From Candidatus Gastranaerophilales bacterium (GTDB lineage: Bacteria > Cyanobacteriota > Vampirovibrionia > Gastranaerophilales > Gastranaerophilaceae): a stretch of DNA of 64,000 nt. Shown here in pieces: positions 35,324 to 42,703 of the stretch; the first letter of the stretch is position 1, and every line of letters starts with the position of its first letter. Both the position numbers and the translations under genes were made by a program. The stretch is taken from NCBI GenBank assembly GCA_944325875.1, contig CALVBU010000005.1:92398-156397 (forward strand). Reading direction: 5' to 3'. The notes below the pieces were generated by a model, which was given only the letters and a program-made list of their open reading frames with translations, had not been told where the DNA came from and made no database searches.

Positions 35324-36040
35324 ATGAAAAATCAATATGCAGGTGATGTGGGAGATTATACAAAATTAGGAATTTTGAGGTGGCTTGAAAAAGCAGGTTT
35401 CAGCATAGGTTTAAATTGGTATTTAACACCAGATGAATCCGAACATTCAAAAACTTTTACTGACGGTAAGCACACTGCATATTTGAAGTGCGATTGTGAT
35501 ACTCCTGACGATAAATTGCACTGTGCGTTAAAGAAAATTGGTCTAAGCGATAACAGAACTGTTATAAGACTTGAACGAGCAAAACTTTTTAAAAATGCCC
35601 TCTTTTGGAACAAGATATTAGATGTCAAAATCCGTGATAAATGGCATTTAGAAGCATTAAAGAAATTAAGCTCGAAAGATGTAATATTTTTAGATCCGGA
35701 TAATGGGCTTGAAGTTAAAAGCACAAAGCAATATTCAAAAAATGGTAACAAATATACAACCTACAAAGAAGCTGCAGACTATTATGCAAAAGGTGCGACA
35801 GTAATAATTTATAACCACAGAGATAGAAAGCCTGAAAATGAATATTTAAAAAAGTTTTATCAGTTCAAGAATATGGAAGAGACTAAAAATGCGAAAATGT
35901 TTTATTTGAGAGCTTCAAGGTATTCCGTTAGAGATTATTTATTTTTGGTGCAAGAAAGGCATTTTTCTGACTTAGAAAGGGCTATTGACAATTTCTTAGC
36001 TACTGAATGGTGTCGTTATCTCAAAAAGTATCTTCTTTGA
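35324..36040 (+). CDS. Soluble cargo protein with KNQYxGDxGDYxKxGxLR start (238 aa)
   Basis: The N-terminus KNQYAGDVGDYTKLGILRWL, the NWYLTPDE segment and the FLDPDNGLE motif mark a family I have seen in accessory regions, without known function. The DPDNGL and later IIYNHRDRKP pieces recall nucleotide- or SAM-binding methyltransferase-like folds, only as a suggestion. AAGGAG lies 5 bases before the ATG at 35324. It follows the secreted-protein gene by 12 bases (one unit) and is convergent with the integrase. Confidence 0.65.
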   Translation: MKNQYAGDVGDYTKLGILRWLEKAGFSIGLNWYLTPDESEHSKTFTDGKHTAYLKCDCDTPDDKLHCALKKIGLSDNRTVIRLERAKLFKNALFWNKILDVKIRDKWHLEALKKLSSKDVIFLDPDNGLEVKSTKQYSKNGNKYTTYKEAADYYAKGATVIIYNHRDRKPENEYLKKFYQFKNMEETKNAKMFYLRASRYSVRDYLFLVQERHFSDLERAIDNFLATEWCRYLKKYLL

Positions 36041-36042
36041 CT

Positions 36043-37425
36043 TCAAAGATACTTTTTCTTTAATCTTGAATACAAATTGTCCATTGTAGTTGCAGCTTGA
36101 GTTTCTTTGCTTTGAATTGCGTGAGAGTATGTATTTAATGTTACAGTCTTATCCGCATGCCCAAGTCTTTTACTTAATGTTACCGCGTCCACTCCGTTCG
36201 CAATCAGCAAACTCGCATTTGTATGTCGGAGTTCGTGAAAAGTGATCTTTGGTAAATTATGCCGTTTTAAAAAGTTCATAAACCACTTGTAAGGTCTTGT
36301 AGGGTGTAAATCCTGTCCATCATCGTGCTTAAATAAGTATTCTCCATTTTTCCATGCAGAGCCGAGCCTCAATTTATCTTCTGCTTGTTTTTGTTTATAT
36401 TGTTTTAACATTGTAATCATTTGAGAAGATAATGTAACCGTTCGGATTCCATTTTCGGTTTTTGGTTGCCTTTCCATTATCCCATATGTACTTACATATT
36501 GTCGCTGTTTATTAATAGATAGTACACTTGTATCAAAATTTACGTCCTCCCATTTTAATCCACATAGTTCCCCTGATCTTAGTCCTACATCTAAAGCAAG
36601 AAAAATAATCGTACGATATGTAAATGGCTCATTTTCTAATGCTTTAAAAAGTTTTGCAGTTTGTATATCATCATAATATTTAACCTGTTTTTTAGAAATC
36701 TTCCCTAAATCAACTTTTTTAGCTGGATTTGAATGAATCAATCCCCATCTTTCTGCAAAAGAAAATATTGCACTAATATCAGTATGATGATTTTTTATTG
36801 TTTTGTCCGACAAAGGTTTTTCATTTGTCATTTTGAACATTTTATTAAAATCCAAACCAAAAGAATTGCAGATTTTTTGTGCAGTTTTGATATTAGTCTT
36901 TTGTCCCTCTTTAATTCTTTTGCATGTCTTAGTAGTTATTCCTGTAATTTGTTGTAAATTCTTGTTTGTATATTTTGACAAAAACTCCGACATTATTATT
37001 GTCGGAGTATAAAAATCTTCAAGCCTAGAACCGTTATTTCTTAATTTGTTATAAAACTCTTCTAAGTGATAAGTTTGAATTTTGCTTAATTTAAGATGTC
37101 CCAATTCCGGTATTATTCGATCTTTTAGTCTTGCTAAGCAGGGTTTTAGTGTTGCTGGCGCATATTTTATTTTTGCATATTTTTCAATCCATAGTTCTGA
37201 AATCTCTGCGAAAGTTAATTTTTCACCATCAAGATAAGTTTTGTTTTGAACATCATGTTCAAATAATATTTTTTGCCGTTCAAGTTCTTTTTGTTTTTGT
37301 CGTTCGGTTAGATTTGGCGGAAGTTTTATTGTTTTAGATTTTCTAATCTTTTTTCCATTTACATCATAACCGCAGGAAACAATAACACGATATGATCCAT
37401 CTTTTCGCTTCTCTATGCTTGCCAT
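36043..37425 (-). CDS. int: Tyrosine integrase with inserted HTH-like domain
   Basis: Integrates and excises the element at tRNA-Ser. An N-terminal arm-binding domain (about 1-65: KRKDGSYRVIVSCGYDVNGKK), a core-binding domain (70-230) and a catalytic domain with R283, K322, H397, R400, H423 and nucleophile Y433 are present. Unusually, residues about 141-200 are an insertion resembling an XRE helix-turn-helix (QQITGITTKTCKRIKEGQK, TAQKICNSFGLDFNKMF) inside the core-binding domain. The start codon overlaps the repressor stop by one base, so the two are translationally coupled. Confidence 0.93.
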   Translation of the reverse strand: MASIEKRKDGSYRVIVSCGYDVNGKKIRKSKTIKLPPNLTERQKQKELERQKILFEHDVQNKTYLDGEKLTFAEISELWIEKYAKIKYAPATLKPCLARLKDRIIPELGHLKLSKIQTYHLEEFYNKLRNNGSRLEDFYTPTIIMSEFLSKYTNKNLQQITGITTKTCKRIKEGQKTNIKTAQKICNSFGLDFNKMFKMTNEKPLSDKTIKNHHTDISAIFSFAERWGLIHSNPAKKVDLGKISKKQVKYYDDIQTAKLFKALENEPFTYRTIIFLALDVGLRSGELCGLKWEDVNFDTSVLSINKQRQYVSTYGIMERQPKTENGIRTVTLSSQMITMLKQYKQKQAEDKLRLGSAWKNGEYLFKHDDGQDLHPTRPYKWFMNFLKRHNLPKITFHELRHTNASLLIANGVDAVTLSKRLGHADKTVTLNTYSHAIQSKETQAATTMDNLYSRLKKKYL

Positions 37426-38036
37426 TATTTTTTGTCCTCTAAAGTTTTATCAATATCTTTTTTTAGCTTTGCCAGTTTCTCTATAAGATTTACCAAAAAA
37501 TATTGTGTCAAAGTTGTGTTATGAAAAATTCCAAGCATATCTTTATTATCCGGTGCACATGCATACAATAACACTCTATTATCTTTTTTTCTTTCTTTAA
37601 TTTCTAAATTATGGAATAAGTAATTATATAGATTTTCTAACAAATCATCTTCAATATTTTCAATAAGAAAGTTCAACATTTTTATTTTGTCATTTTTTCT
37701 GTTGGTTGAGTCTTTTTTAATATAACTTTTTAAAACTTCGCAGGCATTTTCATCTATCCCCAAATCTTTTAGGATCATTTCATTACTCGGTTTTGTTGCT
37801 TCTGCATATCCAAGCACATAATCTGCTGATAATCCAAATTTTTCTTTTATAGAATAAATAATATTTACATCCGGGATACTTTGTCCACTTGCATATTGAC
37901 TAATTGTTTGACGAGCTACCCCTAATATTTTTCCTAATTCTTCTTGAGTTAGGCTATTTTCTTTCATTAGTTTTCTAATAGCTTTTGCAAATGCTTGTTG
38001 TTCTGTTTGGTATGTCATTAGTTTTTTACGTGGCAT
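37425..38036 (-). CDS. CI-like XRE repressor of the element (203 aa)
   Basis: N-terminal HTH (SLTQEELGKILGVARQTISQY, PDVNIIYSIKEKFGLSADYVLG) and a helical C-terminal part without the Ser-Lys protease site of LexA/CI, so induction is probably not by self-cleavage. This recalls PICI Stl repressors, which are lifted by helper-phage proteins. The ATG at 38036 has AAGGAAG upstream, chosen over 38093. It diverges from the excisionase-like gene and overlaps int. Confidence 0.85.
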   Translation of the reverse strand: MPRKKLMTYQTEQQAFAKAIRKLMKENSLTQEELGKILGVARQTISQYASGQSIPDVNIIYSIKEKFGLSADYVLGYAEATKPSNEMILKDLGIDENACEVLKSYIKKDSTNRKNDKIKMLNFLIENIEDDLLENLYNYLFHNLEIKERKKDNRVLLYACAPDNKDMLGIFHNTTLTQYFLVNLIEKLAKLKKDIDKTLEDKK

Positions 38037-38076
38037 TTTTCTTCCTTTCCATTTTGTTAATTTACGCAGAATTTTG

Positions 38077-38160
38077 CATGAACTACTTGACAATTTTTAA
38101 TTTATGTCTTGTTATAATAACATTATTTTAACACAAGTTAATATAACCTGTCAAGTATGC
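38077..38160. promoter_or_regulatory. Divergent promoter region with inverted repeats
   Basis: TACTTGACA (38084-38092) and its exact inverse TGTCAAGTA (38149-38157) face each other and are extended by GCAT on the left and ATGC on the right. Each contains a TTGACA -35 hexamer, one for each direction, with a plus-strand TATAAT at 38113-38118. They are the likely operator half-sites of the CI-like protein, giving a lysogeny-type switch. Confidence 0.55.
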
Positions 38161-38190
38161 AATTGGCAGGTACTTAAGAAAGGAGGAAAA

Positions 38191-38448
38191 ATGCCAGGAA
38201 ACAAAAGCAAAGAACAGGTTACACAAAAGCTAATGTTCACAATTCAGGAAGCGGTTAAACATTTCGGGATTTCGGAGTATTCAATCCGAATGGGAATCAG
38301 GCAAGGAATTTATCCTGCTATCAAAATTGGCGGTAAACGTGGTAAATACCTTATTGATGCCGAACTGTTTGAATCAACTTTAAGAAATGAAGCAATCAGA
38401 AATTTGAAAGAGTACCAAAAAGGAGATGAAAATCATGAAAAATTTTAA
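38191..38448 (+). CDS. Excisionase/AlpA-like small HTH protein (85 aa)
   Basis: A single MerR/Xis-type HTH domain (FTIQEAVKHFGISEYSIRMGIRQG, PAIKIGGKRGKYLIDAELFE), as in excisionases and AlpA activators. AGGAGG lies 6 bases before the ATG at 38191. It is the first gene of the rightward unit, opposite the repressor, the expected place for an early regulator or directionality factor. Its end overlaps the next gene. Confidence 0.8.
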   Translation: MPGNKSKEQVTQKLMFTIQEAVKHFGISEYSIRMGIRQGIYPAIKIGGKRGKYLIDAELFESTLRNEAIRNLKEYQKGDENHEKF

Positions 38449-39862
38449 AAAACAGATGTTAGTAGAAGCAACATTAAATGTATTTGTAAAACGATTTAAA
38501 AATACAGAAAGAAGTATTATCACATCAATTACATTATTAAAAATAGCTCAAATGATGACCTGCAAAAGGGTTAAATATAAAGAGTTTGAAAAAATTGATA
38601 ATCCAAATTACTACACAATTGTGTTTCTAGCATCAGGCGGAGGAAAAGATAGAATATCAAATGATTTAGATGATTATGTCTTTAAGCCTTTTAGGGATTG
38701 GTTTAAAGAGAACGCTGAAAAATATTATTCAAAAAAGAAACAACAAATTCAGGAAGAATACACAAATAGTAAAAACAAACAAATAAAAGCACTTATAAAA
38801 GAAGCCGAAAAATCAATTCGCTATCCAATTTTAGAAGTTGTTGACGGAACTCAAGAAGGTCTTTTTGAAGATGCGAAAGTTCTTAATGAAGCAGGTTTTG
38901 GGGCTATTACTTACAAAATGTCAGAGTTTGGTATGTTTTTAGAAACAGCTCAAAATACGGAGAAACAGTTCCTTGGCTGTTTATATGAGGGCTATGACGG
39001 AAAAGTAATTTCAAAATCAATAAAATATGGCAAAAGAGAAGCTAATATTGAAAACTTGCCTGTGAACTGTCTGTTACTATCTGATCCATCTCTATTTACT
39101 GGTGGAAATTTAAGGTACATGTTTAATCTTCTTATGCAAACAGGGCTAAGTAGACGTTGTGTGATATCGTTCCAAAAACCAAGAAAAAAAGAGATTGAAT
39201 ACAACACAGATTTAGCCTTTGAAAAAGAAAAACAGTTTTATAATGATTGCAAAAAGCTTTCTGGACAATTTTGGGAAATATTTAACAAGATACCAGCCAA
39301 TGCAGTGTATGTATTTACAGATTCGGCACTCAAAAATGTTCATTATCCATACAAGGTGAAAATGGAAGAACTAGAAAATGCGACAGAAGATGTTCTAACA
39401 AAAAAAGAAATTCAGAGCCGACAACATAAGGCAATCAAAATTGCATGCCTGTATGCATGTTTAAATCATCCTACCGAATTGATTGTTAATGATGAAGATA
39501 TGCAGCAAGCTATTGATACTGTAGAATTCATCTCAAAAGATTTTAAAACTTTTCGAAACTATAAACCGAAAGAAGATGATGCCTATGATAAATTATGGGA
39601 ATTTTTCCTGGATAATTTGGACAAAGGTTTTACAAGAACTGAGCTTGTTTATAATCAATTCCAAAACTTCGGAATCTCCCGTGATAAATTTAAAGACCGT
39701 TTTGATGATTATATTGACTCAATAGCAGAAATGGCAAAAGATAAAGGTTATATGTTAAAAATAGATTCTATTAATCGCAACTCCGGCACAGAATATATGT
39801 TGACAAAGTTTGAACCACAAGATTTAAGTGATGATACCTTACCACTTGATGAGTTGGTTTAA
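38435..39862 (+). CDS. DUF3987-type replication ATPase (475 aa)
   Basis: Resembles DUF3987 proteins found with primases in phages and islands. A P-loop-like FLASGGGKDRISND lies near residues 65-78 and a probable Walker B segment is NCLLLSDPSL. Long charged helices and a C-terminal winged-helix-like part follow (FTRTELVYNQFQNFGISRDKF). It probably serves as helicase or loader for element replication. The ATG at 38435 has AGGAG 9 bases upstream; an ATG at 38426 abuts that site. Confidence 0.7.
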   Translation: MKNFKKQMLVEATLNVFVKRFKNTERSIITSITLLKIAQMMTCKRVKYKEFEKIDNPNYYTIVFLASGGGKDRISNDLDDYVFKPFRDWFKENAEKYYSKKKQQIQEEYTNSKNKQIKALIKEAEKSIRYPILEVVDGTQEGLFEDAKVLNEAGFGAITYKMSEFGMFLETAQNTEKQFLGCLYEGYDGKVISKSIKYGKREANIENLPVNCLLLSDPSLFTGGNLRYMFNLLMQTGLSRRCVISFQKPRKKEIEYNTDLAFEKEKQFYNDCKKLSGQFWEIFNKIPANAVYVFTDSALKNVHYPYKVKMEELENATEDVLTKKEIQSRQHKAIKIACLYACLNHPTELIVNDEDMQQAIDTVEFISKDFKTFRNYKPKEDDAYDKLWEFFLDNLDKGFTRTELVYNQFQNFGISRDKFKDRFDDYIDSIAEMAKDKGYMLKIDSINRNSGTEYMLTKFEPQDLSDDTLPLDELV

Positions 39863-39865
39863 TGA

Positions 39866-39923
39866 CCGTCAATGCCGCGACTATTGTCAGCGTTATTACT
39901 GGCAATAGTTTCGGCCATTACGG
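39866..39923 (+). other. 58-nt imperfect hairpin, candidate element origin
   Basis: The left arm (CCGTCAATGCCGCGACTATT, then GTCAG) pairs with the right arm (CTGGCAATAGTTTCGGCCAT, then TACGG) over more than 20 pairs with a few mismatches. The loop is CGTTATTA. It starts 3 bases after the DUF3987 stop and lies before the primase gene. With no T-run after it, it is unlikely to be a terminator. A replication origin or primosome site is plausible. Confidence 0.5.
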
Positions 39924-39996
39924 ATAAGTGTAATTGTCGAAACATATTTATCATAATACACTAACGACTTTAACAACACTAACGGAGGAAATTTTA

Positions 39997-40875
39997 ATGA
40001 AATTGCACATTGGACAAGTTTTGTATTACTTAATGCCTTATCTTAATAAAGTTCAAGGTGATGAATTTATTTTTCAATGTCCATACTGTAAGGATACTGG
40101 TAGAGATAATTTGAAATTCAATGAACGCAAAGGAATATTGCATTGTTTTGCAAATCCTGAACACTCAAAAATAATTTTCAAAAAAATTATGAGTAATCCC
40201 AAACTCAGGAGATTAAGTCAGGTATTAAATTATGAATATCAAGATGATATACCACCTTTAGCACCTGAAGTTCAGTTATATTATGCTCTTGCTTTTGATT
40301 CTCGTAATGATTATTTATTAGGGAATGATGAACTATTGAATTTAATATATCAAAAGCGTGGCATTACAAAAAAGACGGTTGAATTTATGAATATAGGTTT
40401 TAGTTGGCAAGACGATAAATGGGTGTTTCCAAGTTACGGATATAGAACGGATTCCGGCATGGATATATTAGGTTATGAGCTCCGCCCTAGAGATTTTTCG
40501 AAGAAAGGAATCTGTCGCTCAAAAGGCTCACCAAATAATCTTTCTGCAGTAAATCCATATACAAAAAATACAGAAATATTGTGTATCGTTGAGGGGTATT
40601 TAGATGCTTATACTTTGTGGCAACACTTAAACGAGAAAGAACAATCAAGCAAGTATCACATTGTAACACCGACAAATGGCATAAATTCTTTGCCAAAATA
40701 TATTGACCGTATAGAGTTTGACAAATACAAAAAACACTATCTTTTTGTAGATAATGACGAAGTCTCAAGACCTATTGCAGACAAAATCCTTGCAAAATAT
40801 CCATTCGAAAACATCCGCTTAGCTTGTGACTGTAAAGATTTCAACGAGCATTATTTGAGGTGTATCTTGAAATGA
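39997..40875 (+). CDS. Zinc-finger/Toprim primase-like protein (292 aa)
   Basis: N-terminal zinc-binding region (C28-x2-C31, H49-C50, H56) and a Toprim core with E199 (IVEGYLDAY) and the D252-x-D254 pair (FVDNDE). It resembles a short DnaG/phage primase without the DnaB-binding tail. The ATG at 39997 has GGAGG 8 bases upstream; an earlier ATG at 39934 opens into a Thr/Leu repeat and is not favoured. Likely primes element replication with the DUF3987 protein. Confidence 0.8.
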   Translation: MKLHIGQVLYYLMPYLNKVQGDEFIFQCPYCKDTGRDNLKFNERKGILHCFANPEHSKIIFKKIMSNPKLRRLSQVLNYEYQDDIPPLAPEVQLYYALAFDSRNDYLLGNDELLNLIYQKRGITKKTVEFMNIGFSWQDDKWVFPSYGYRTDSGMDILGYELRPRDFSKKGICRSKGSPNNLSAVNPYTKNTEILCIVEGYLDAYTLWQHLNEKEQSSKYHIVTPTNGINSLPKYIDRIEFDKYKKHYLFVDNDEVSRPIADKILAKYPFENIRLACDCKDFNEHYLRCILK

Positions 40876-40914
40876 CCCTCTATCTAAAATTACATTTGTT
40901 TGATTTTGTTTTTA

Positions 40915-41499
40915 TTATTTAAGAATATATTTTCTTGAGTTTTTTTCTTGTACTTTTTCGATTTGGGTTAACCAGCCAATTCCCAACTCTGAAAATTGAT
41001 TATACAAATCAGATTTCTTTGCAACTTCAAGTAAATATTTTGTATCAATATTTCTTTCATCCTTTGAAGAAAATTTTACAATCAGTTTTTTTACACGATC
41101 TTCGACATATTTTTCAAAATCAGCTTTGATAGAAGCAATATTATACCCGTACATTACATTTTCTAAAACAGAAATATCTTCGTTTATCCATATATAACGA
41201 GTTCTTGATTTCCCTAATTTAACTTTTAATAAATTTTTATTTTCTAATACACACAATGCATTTCGTTGTCGAAAAGCAGATAAACCAATTGCTTCTTCAA
41301 TTAAATCCACAGGACAGTATATATAAATATCTCCATTAAAATACTTATAATCTTCATTTCTTAAAGATTTCTGATATTCATCAACCAAATAACTATATAA
41401 AGCGGCTTGTTCTAAGTCAAGCAAATGTAATAAATTTTGGTTAATTCTAATATGCTTTTTCCCTGAGTAAAGCATTTTTTGTAATAATGAAATACTCAT
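40915..41499 (-). CDS. Winged-helix-like protein, possible replication initiator (194 aa)
   Basis: The segment LEQAALYSYLVDEYQKS, followed by CPVDLIEEAIGLSAFRQRNAL and the wing-like LLKVKLGKSRTRYIWIN, resembles phage replisome-organiser N-terminal winged helices. The C-terminal part is charged helix. The ATG at 41499 has GGAGG 6 bases upstream; 41538 is not favoured. It is convergent with the primase gene, and a long 5' region holds an antisense RNA candidate. A regulatory rather than replication role is possible. Confidence 0.6.
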   Translation of the reverse strand: MSISLLQKMLYSGKKHIRINQNLLHLLDLEQAALYSYLVDEYQKSLRNEDYKYFNGDIYIYCPVDLIEEAIGLSAFRQRNALCVLENKNLLKVKLGKSRTRYIWINEDISVLENVMYGYNIASIKADFEKYVEDRVKKLIVKFSSKDERNIDTKYLLEVAKKSDLYNQFSELGIGWLTQIEKVQEKNSRKYILK

Positions 41500-41613
41500 A
41501 TGACCTCCGACATTGCAATAAAATATTAATCTAAGCATGCCAATAAGTCAAGTTCTTTTATTTATAAATTGTTAGAATGTATGGTATTAAAGATTTTTTT
41601 ATAAAGTTAATTC

Positions 41614-41642
41614 TTGACATAGAAAATTGTTTATTATACACT
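41614..41642 (+). promoter_or_regulatory. Plus-strand promoter upstream of the GIY-YIG gene
   Basis: TTGACA (41614-41619), a 17-base spacer and TACACT (41637-41642). It would give a roughly 290-base leader before the GIY-YIG gene and overlaps the antisense RNA candidate. Confidence 0.5.
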
Positions 41643-41692
41643 TAGGTTAATCCGAGACTTTTAGTAGGAGGAGAATATAAGAAAATAGAAAA

Positions 41693-41752
41693 ACAAAAAA
41701 GACTACTTACAAAATGCAAGCAGTCTCCAAAGATAAAATATCTTTATTCACA
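41693..41752 (-). ncRNA. Short antisense RNA candidate with own promoter and terminator
   Basis: On the minus strand TTGACA (41787-41782), a 17-base spacer and TAAAAT (41764-41759) form a near-consensus promoter. About 25 bases after the start, a stem AGACTGCTT/AAGTAGTCT (41726-41700) is followed by six T, a good terminator. The RNA would be about 60 nt, with a first small hairpin (AAAGAT/ATCTTT). It lies antisense to the leader of the GIY-YIG gene, or could be an attenuated leader of the 40915 gene. Confidence 0.5.
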
Positions 41753-41846
41753 ATTAATATTTTATCAAGGAGTTTTGTTTTTGTCAATTATGCGGGTAGT
41801 CGCATAGGAGGGACAAAATGATTGTTATACTCAAAATAATATAATA

Positions 41847-41894
41847 ATTAGGTAGCTTTTAGTTGATTCAGAGAGTTTTTCACGGCTACCTAAT
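41847..41894 (+). repeat. Inverted repeat in the leader of the GIY-YIG gene
   Basis: ATTAGGTAGC and GCTACCTAAT are exact inverses separated by 28 bases. It ends 45 bases before the GIY-YIG start and may be an operator or an mRNA fold. The surrounding 41500-41939 region otherwise has no gene, only an 8-codon frame at 41818 with a good ribosome site. Confidence 0.5.
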
Positions 41895-41939
41895 AGAATT
41901 CATGTAGATAACTTATTATAATATAAAGGAGAAATTAAA

Positions 41940-42368
41940 ATGGCAGAAAAAACATACAATCAAGCATTTGACGGATATTGGAGATACGTAAATAGAGGAA
42001 GTATGCCTAATAAATCTGGAATCTATTGCGTGTATGCTGGGACATACAACCTAGATGCTAAAACCGTATCACTAAATAGGCTATTATATATTGGGCAGGC
42101 TAGCAATATTCATGACCGTTTACAAGACCATGAGTGCTATCCGGAATGGAACGCCGAACTTAAAAACAATGAAATTATTATCTTTTCTTGTACATTACTT
42201 GGTGAGTCCGATCTTGATCGTTTTGAAGCAGCTATGATTTATAAGCATAAACCGCCTGTAAATGACTTATGTGTAAATTATTTTAGGTATGATAAAACCA
42301 ATGTAAATTTATCGGAGAAAATCGCTCTTTTGACACCACATTTTACCGTGTATAGAAGCGAAGATTAA
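41940..42368 (+). CDS. GIY-YIG nuclease-domain protein (142 aa)
   Basis: The catalytic signature is present: GIY at 27-29, YIG at 50-52, R60 in HDRLQDHE and metal-binding E94 (RFEAAMIY). A single-domain nuclease, such as a homing-type or restriction-like enzyme. It is the last element gene before attR. A ribosome site AAGGAG lies 7 bases before the ATG. The role could be DNA cleavage against competitors or element mobility; it cannot be decided from sequence. Confidence 0.8.
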   Translation: MAEKTYNQAFDGYWRYVNRGSMPNKSGIYCVYAGTYNLDAKTVSLNRLLYIGQASNIHDRLQDHECYPEWNAELKNNEIIIFSCTLLGESDLDRFEAAMIYKHKPPVNDLCVNYFRYDKTNVNLSEKIALLTPHFTVYRSED

Positions 42369-42386
42369 GTCAAATAATTGAAAATA

Positions 42387-42423
42387 ATAAGGGTTGGTAG
42401 CATTTCTATCAACCCTTATCTTA
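42387..42423 (+). terminator. Intrinsic terminator of the GIY-YIG gene
   Basis: ATAAGGGTTG pairs with CAACCCTTAT around a 14-base loop, 20 bases after the stop codon. The following TCTTATTATA is only partly T-rich. Confidence 0.6.
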
Positions 42424-42452
42424 TTATACAAAAATAAAAAATAAAAATTTAG

Positions 42453-42489
42453 GGGGACTGTTCGGGGACTAATTTTACGCAAGGGGACT
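42453..42489 (+). repeat. Right arm-type integrase site candidates (3 x GGGGACT)
   Basis: GGGGACT at 42453, 42464 and 42483, in the same orientation as the two copies near attL. The 11-bp spacing of the first pair equals that on the left. Confidence 0.6.
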
Positions 42490-42584
42490 ATGATTTTCGA
42501 TAAGTTACAATATTAAATCATATCCAAATGTTAACAAGAACAAGTGTTTTGACAGCTTACAACAGGTTACGAAAATTATAGAAA

Positions 42585-42614
42585 TGGGTTCGAATCCCAC
42601 CTCCTCCTCCATTT
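42585..42614 (+). repeat. attR: 30-bp copy of the tRNA-Ser 3' end
   Basis: Exact duplicate of 33169-33198 without the 5' part of the tRNA. The region 42369-42703 otherwise holds only the terminator, the GGGGACT repeats and the displaced tRNA terminator. Confidence 0.9.
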
Positions 42615-42618
42615 TAGA

Positions 42619-42643
42619 AGAGCCTGAAAAGGCTCTTTTTTTT
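42619..42643 (+). terminator. Original tRNA-Ser terminator displaced by the element
   Basis: AGAGCC pairs with GGCTCT around TGAAAA and is followed by T-run. It lies directly after attR, as expected if it terminated tRNA-Ser before insertion. Confidence 0.75.
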
Positions 42644-42703
42644 GTGTCAATTTTGAGTTGCCAAATGTTTTTATTATAGTATGGGGAAGAATAGGGGATA
42701 ATT

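Larger units (their letters stand above)
33169..42614. mobile_element. Integrated tRNA-Ser element with PICI-like layout (about 9.4 kb)
   Basis: Bounded by 30-bp identical att repeats, one within the tRNA-Ser 3' end. Contents: leftward integrase (36043) overlapping a CI-like repressor, diverging from an excisionase-like HTH gene, a DUF3987 gene and a zinc-finger/Toprim primase, with a large hairpin between the last two. A winged-helix-like gene, a short RNA candidate and a GIY-YIG gene lie to the right; cargo genes lie to the left. No capsid, terminase, tail, portal, relaxase or type IV secretion gene is present. The order matches phage-inducible chromosomal islands, and a satellite depending on a helper phage is the best inference. 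An integrative plasmid-like element is the alternative. Confidence 0.85.

Noticed and set aside
41818..41844. Eight-codon frame (MIVILKII) with a strong AGGAGGG site
   Set aside because: Too short to call as a gene or toxin; noted only as part of the leader of the GIY-YIG gene.
33199..42584. Complete prophage
   Set aside because: No terminase, portal, capsid, tail, holin or lysin gene is present between the att repeats.
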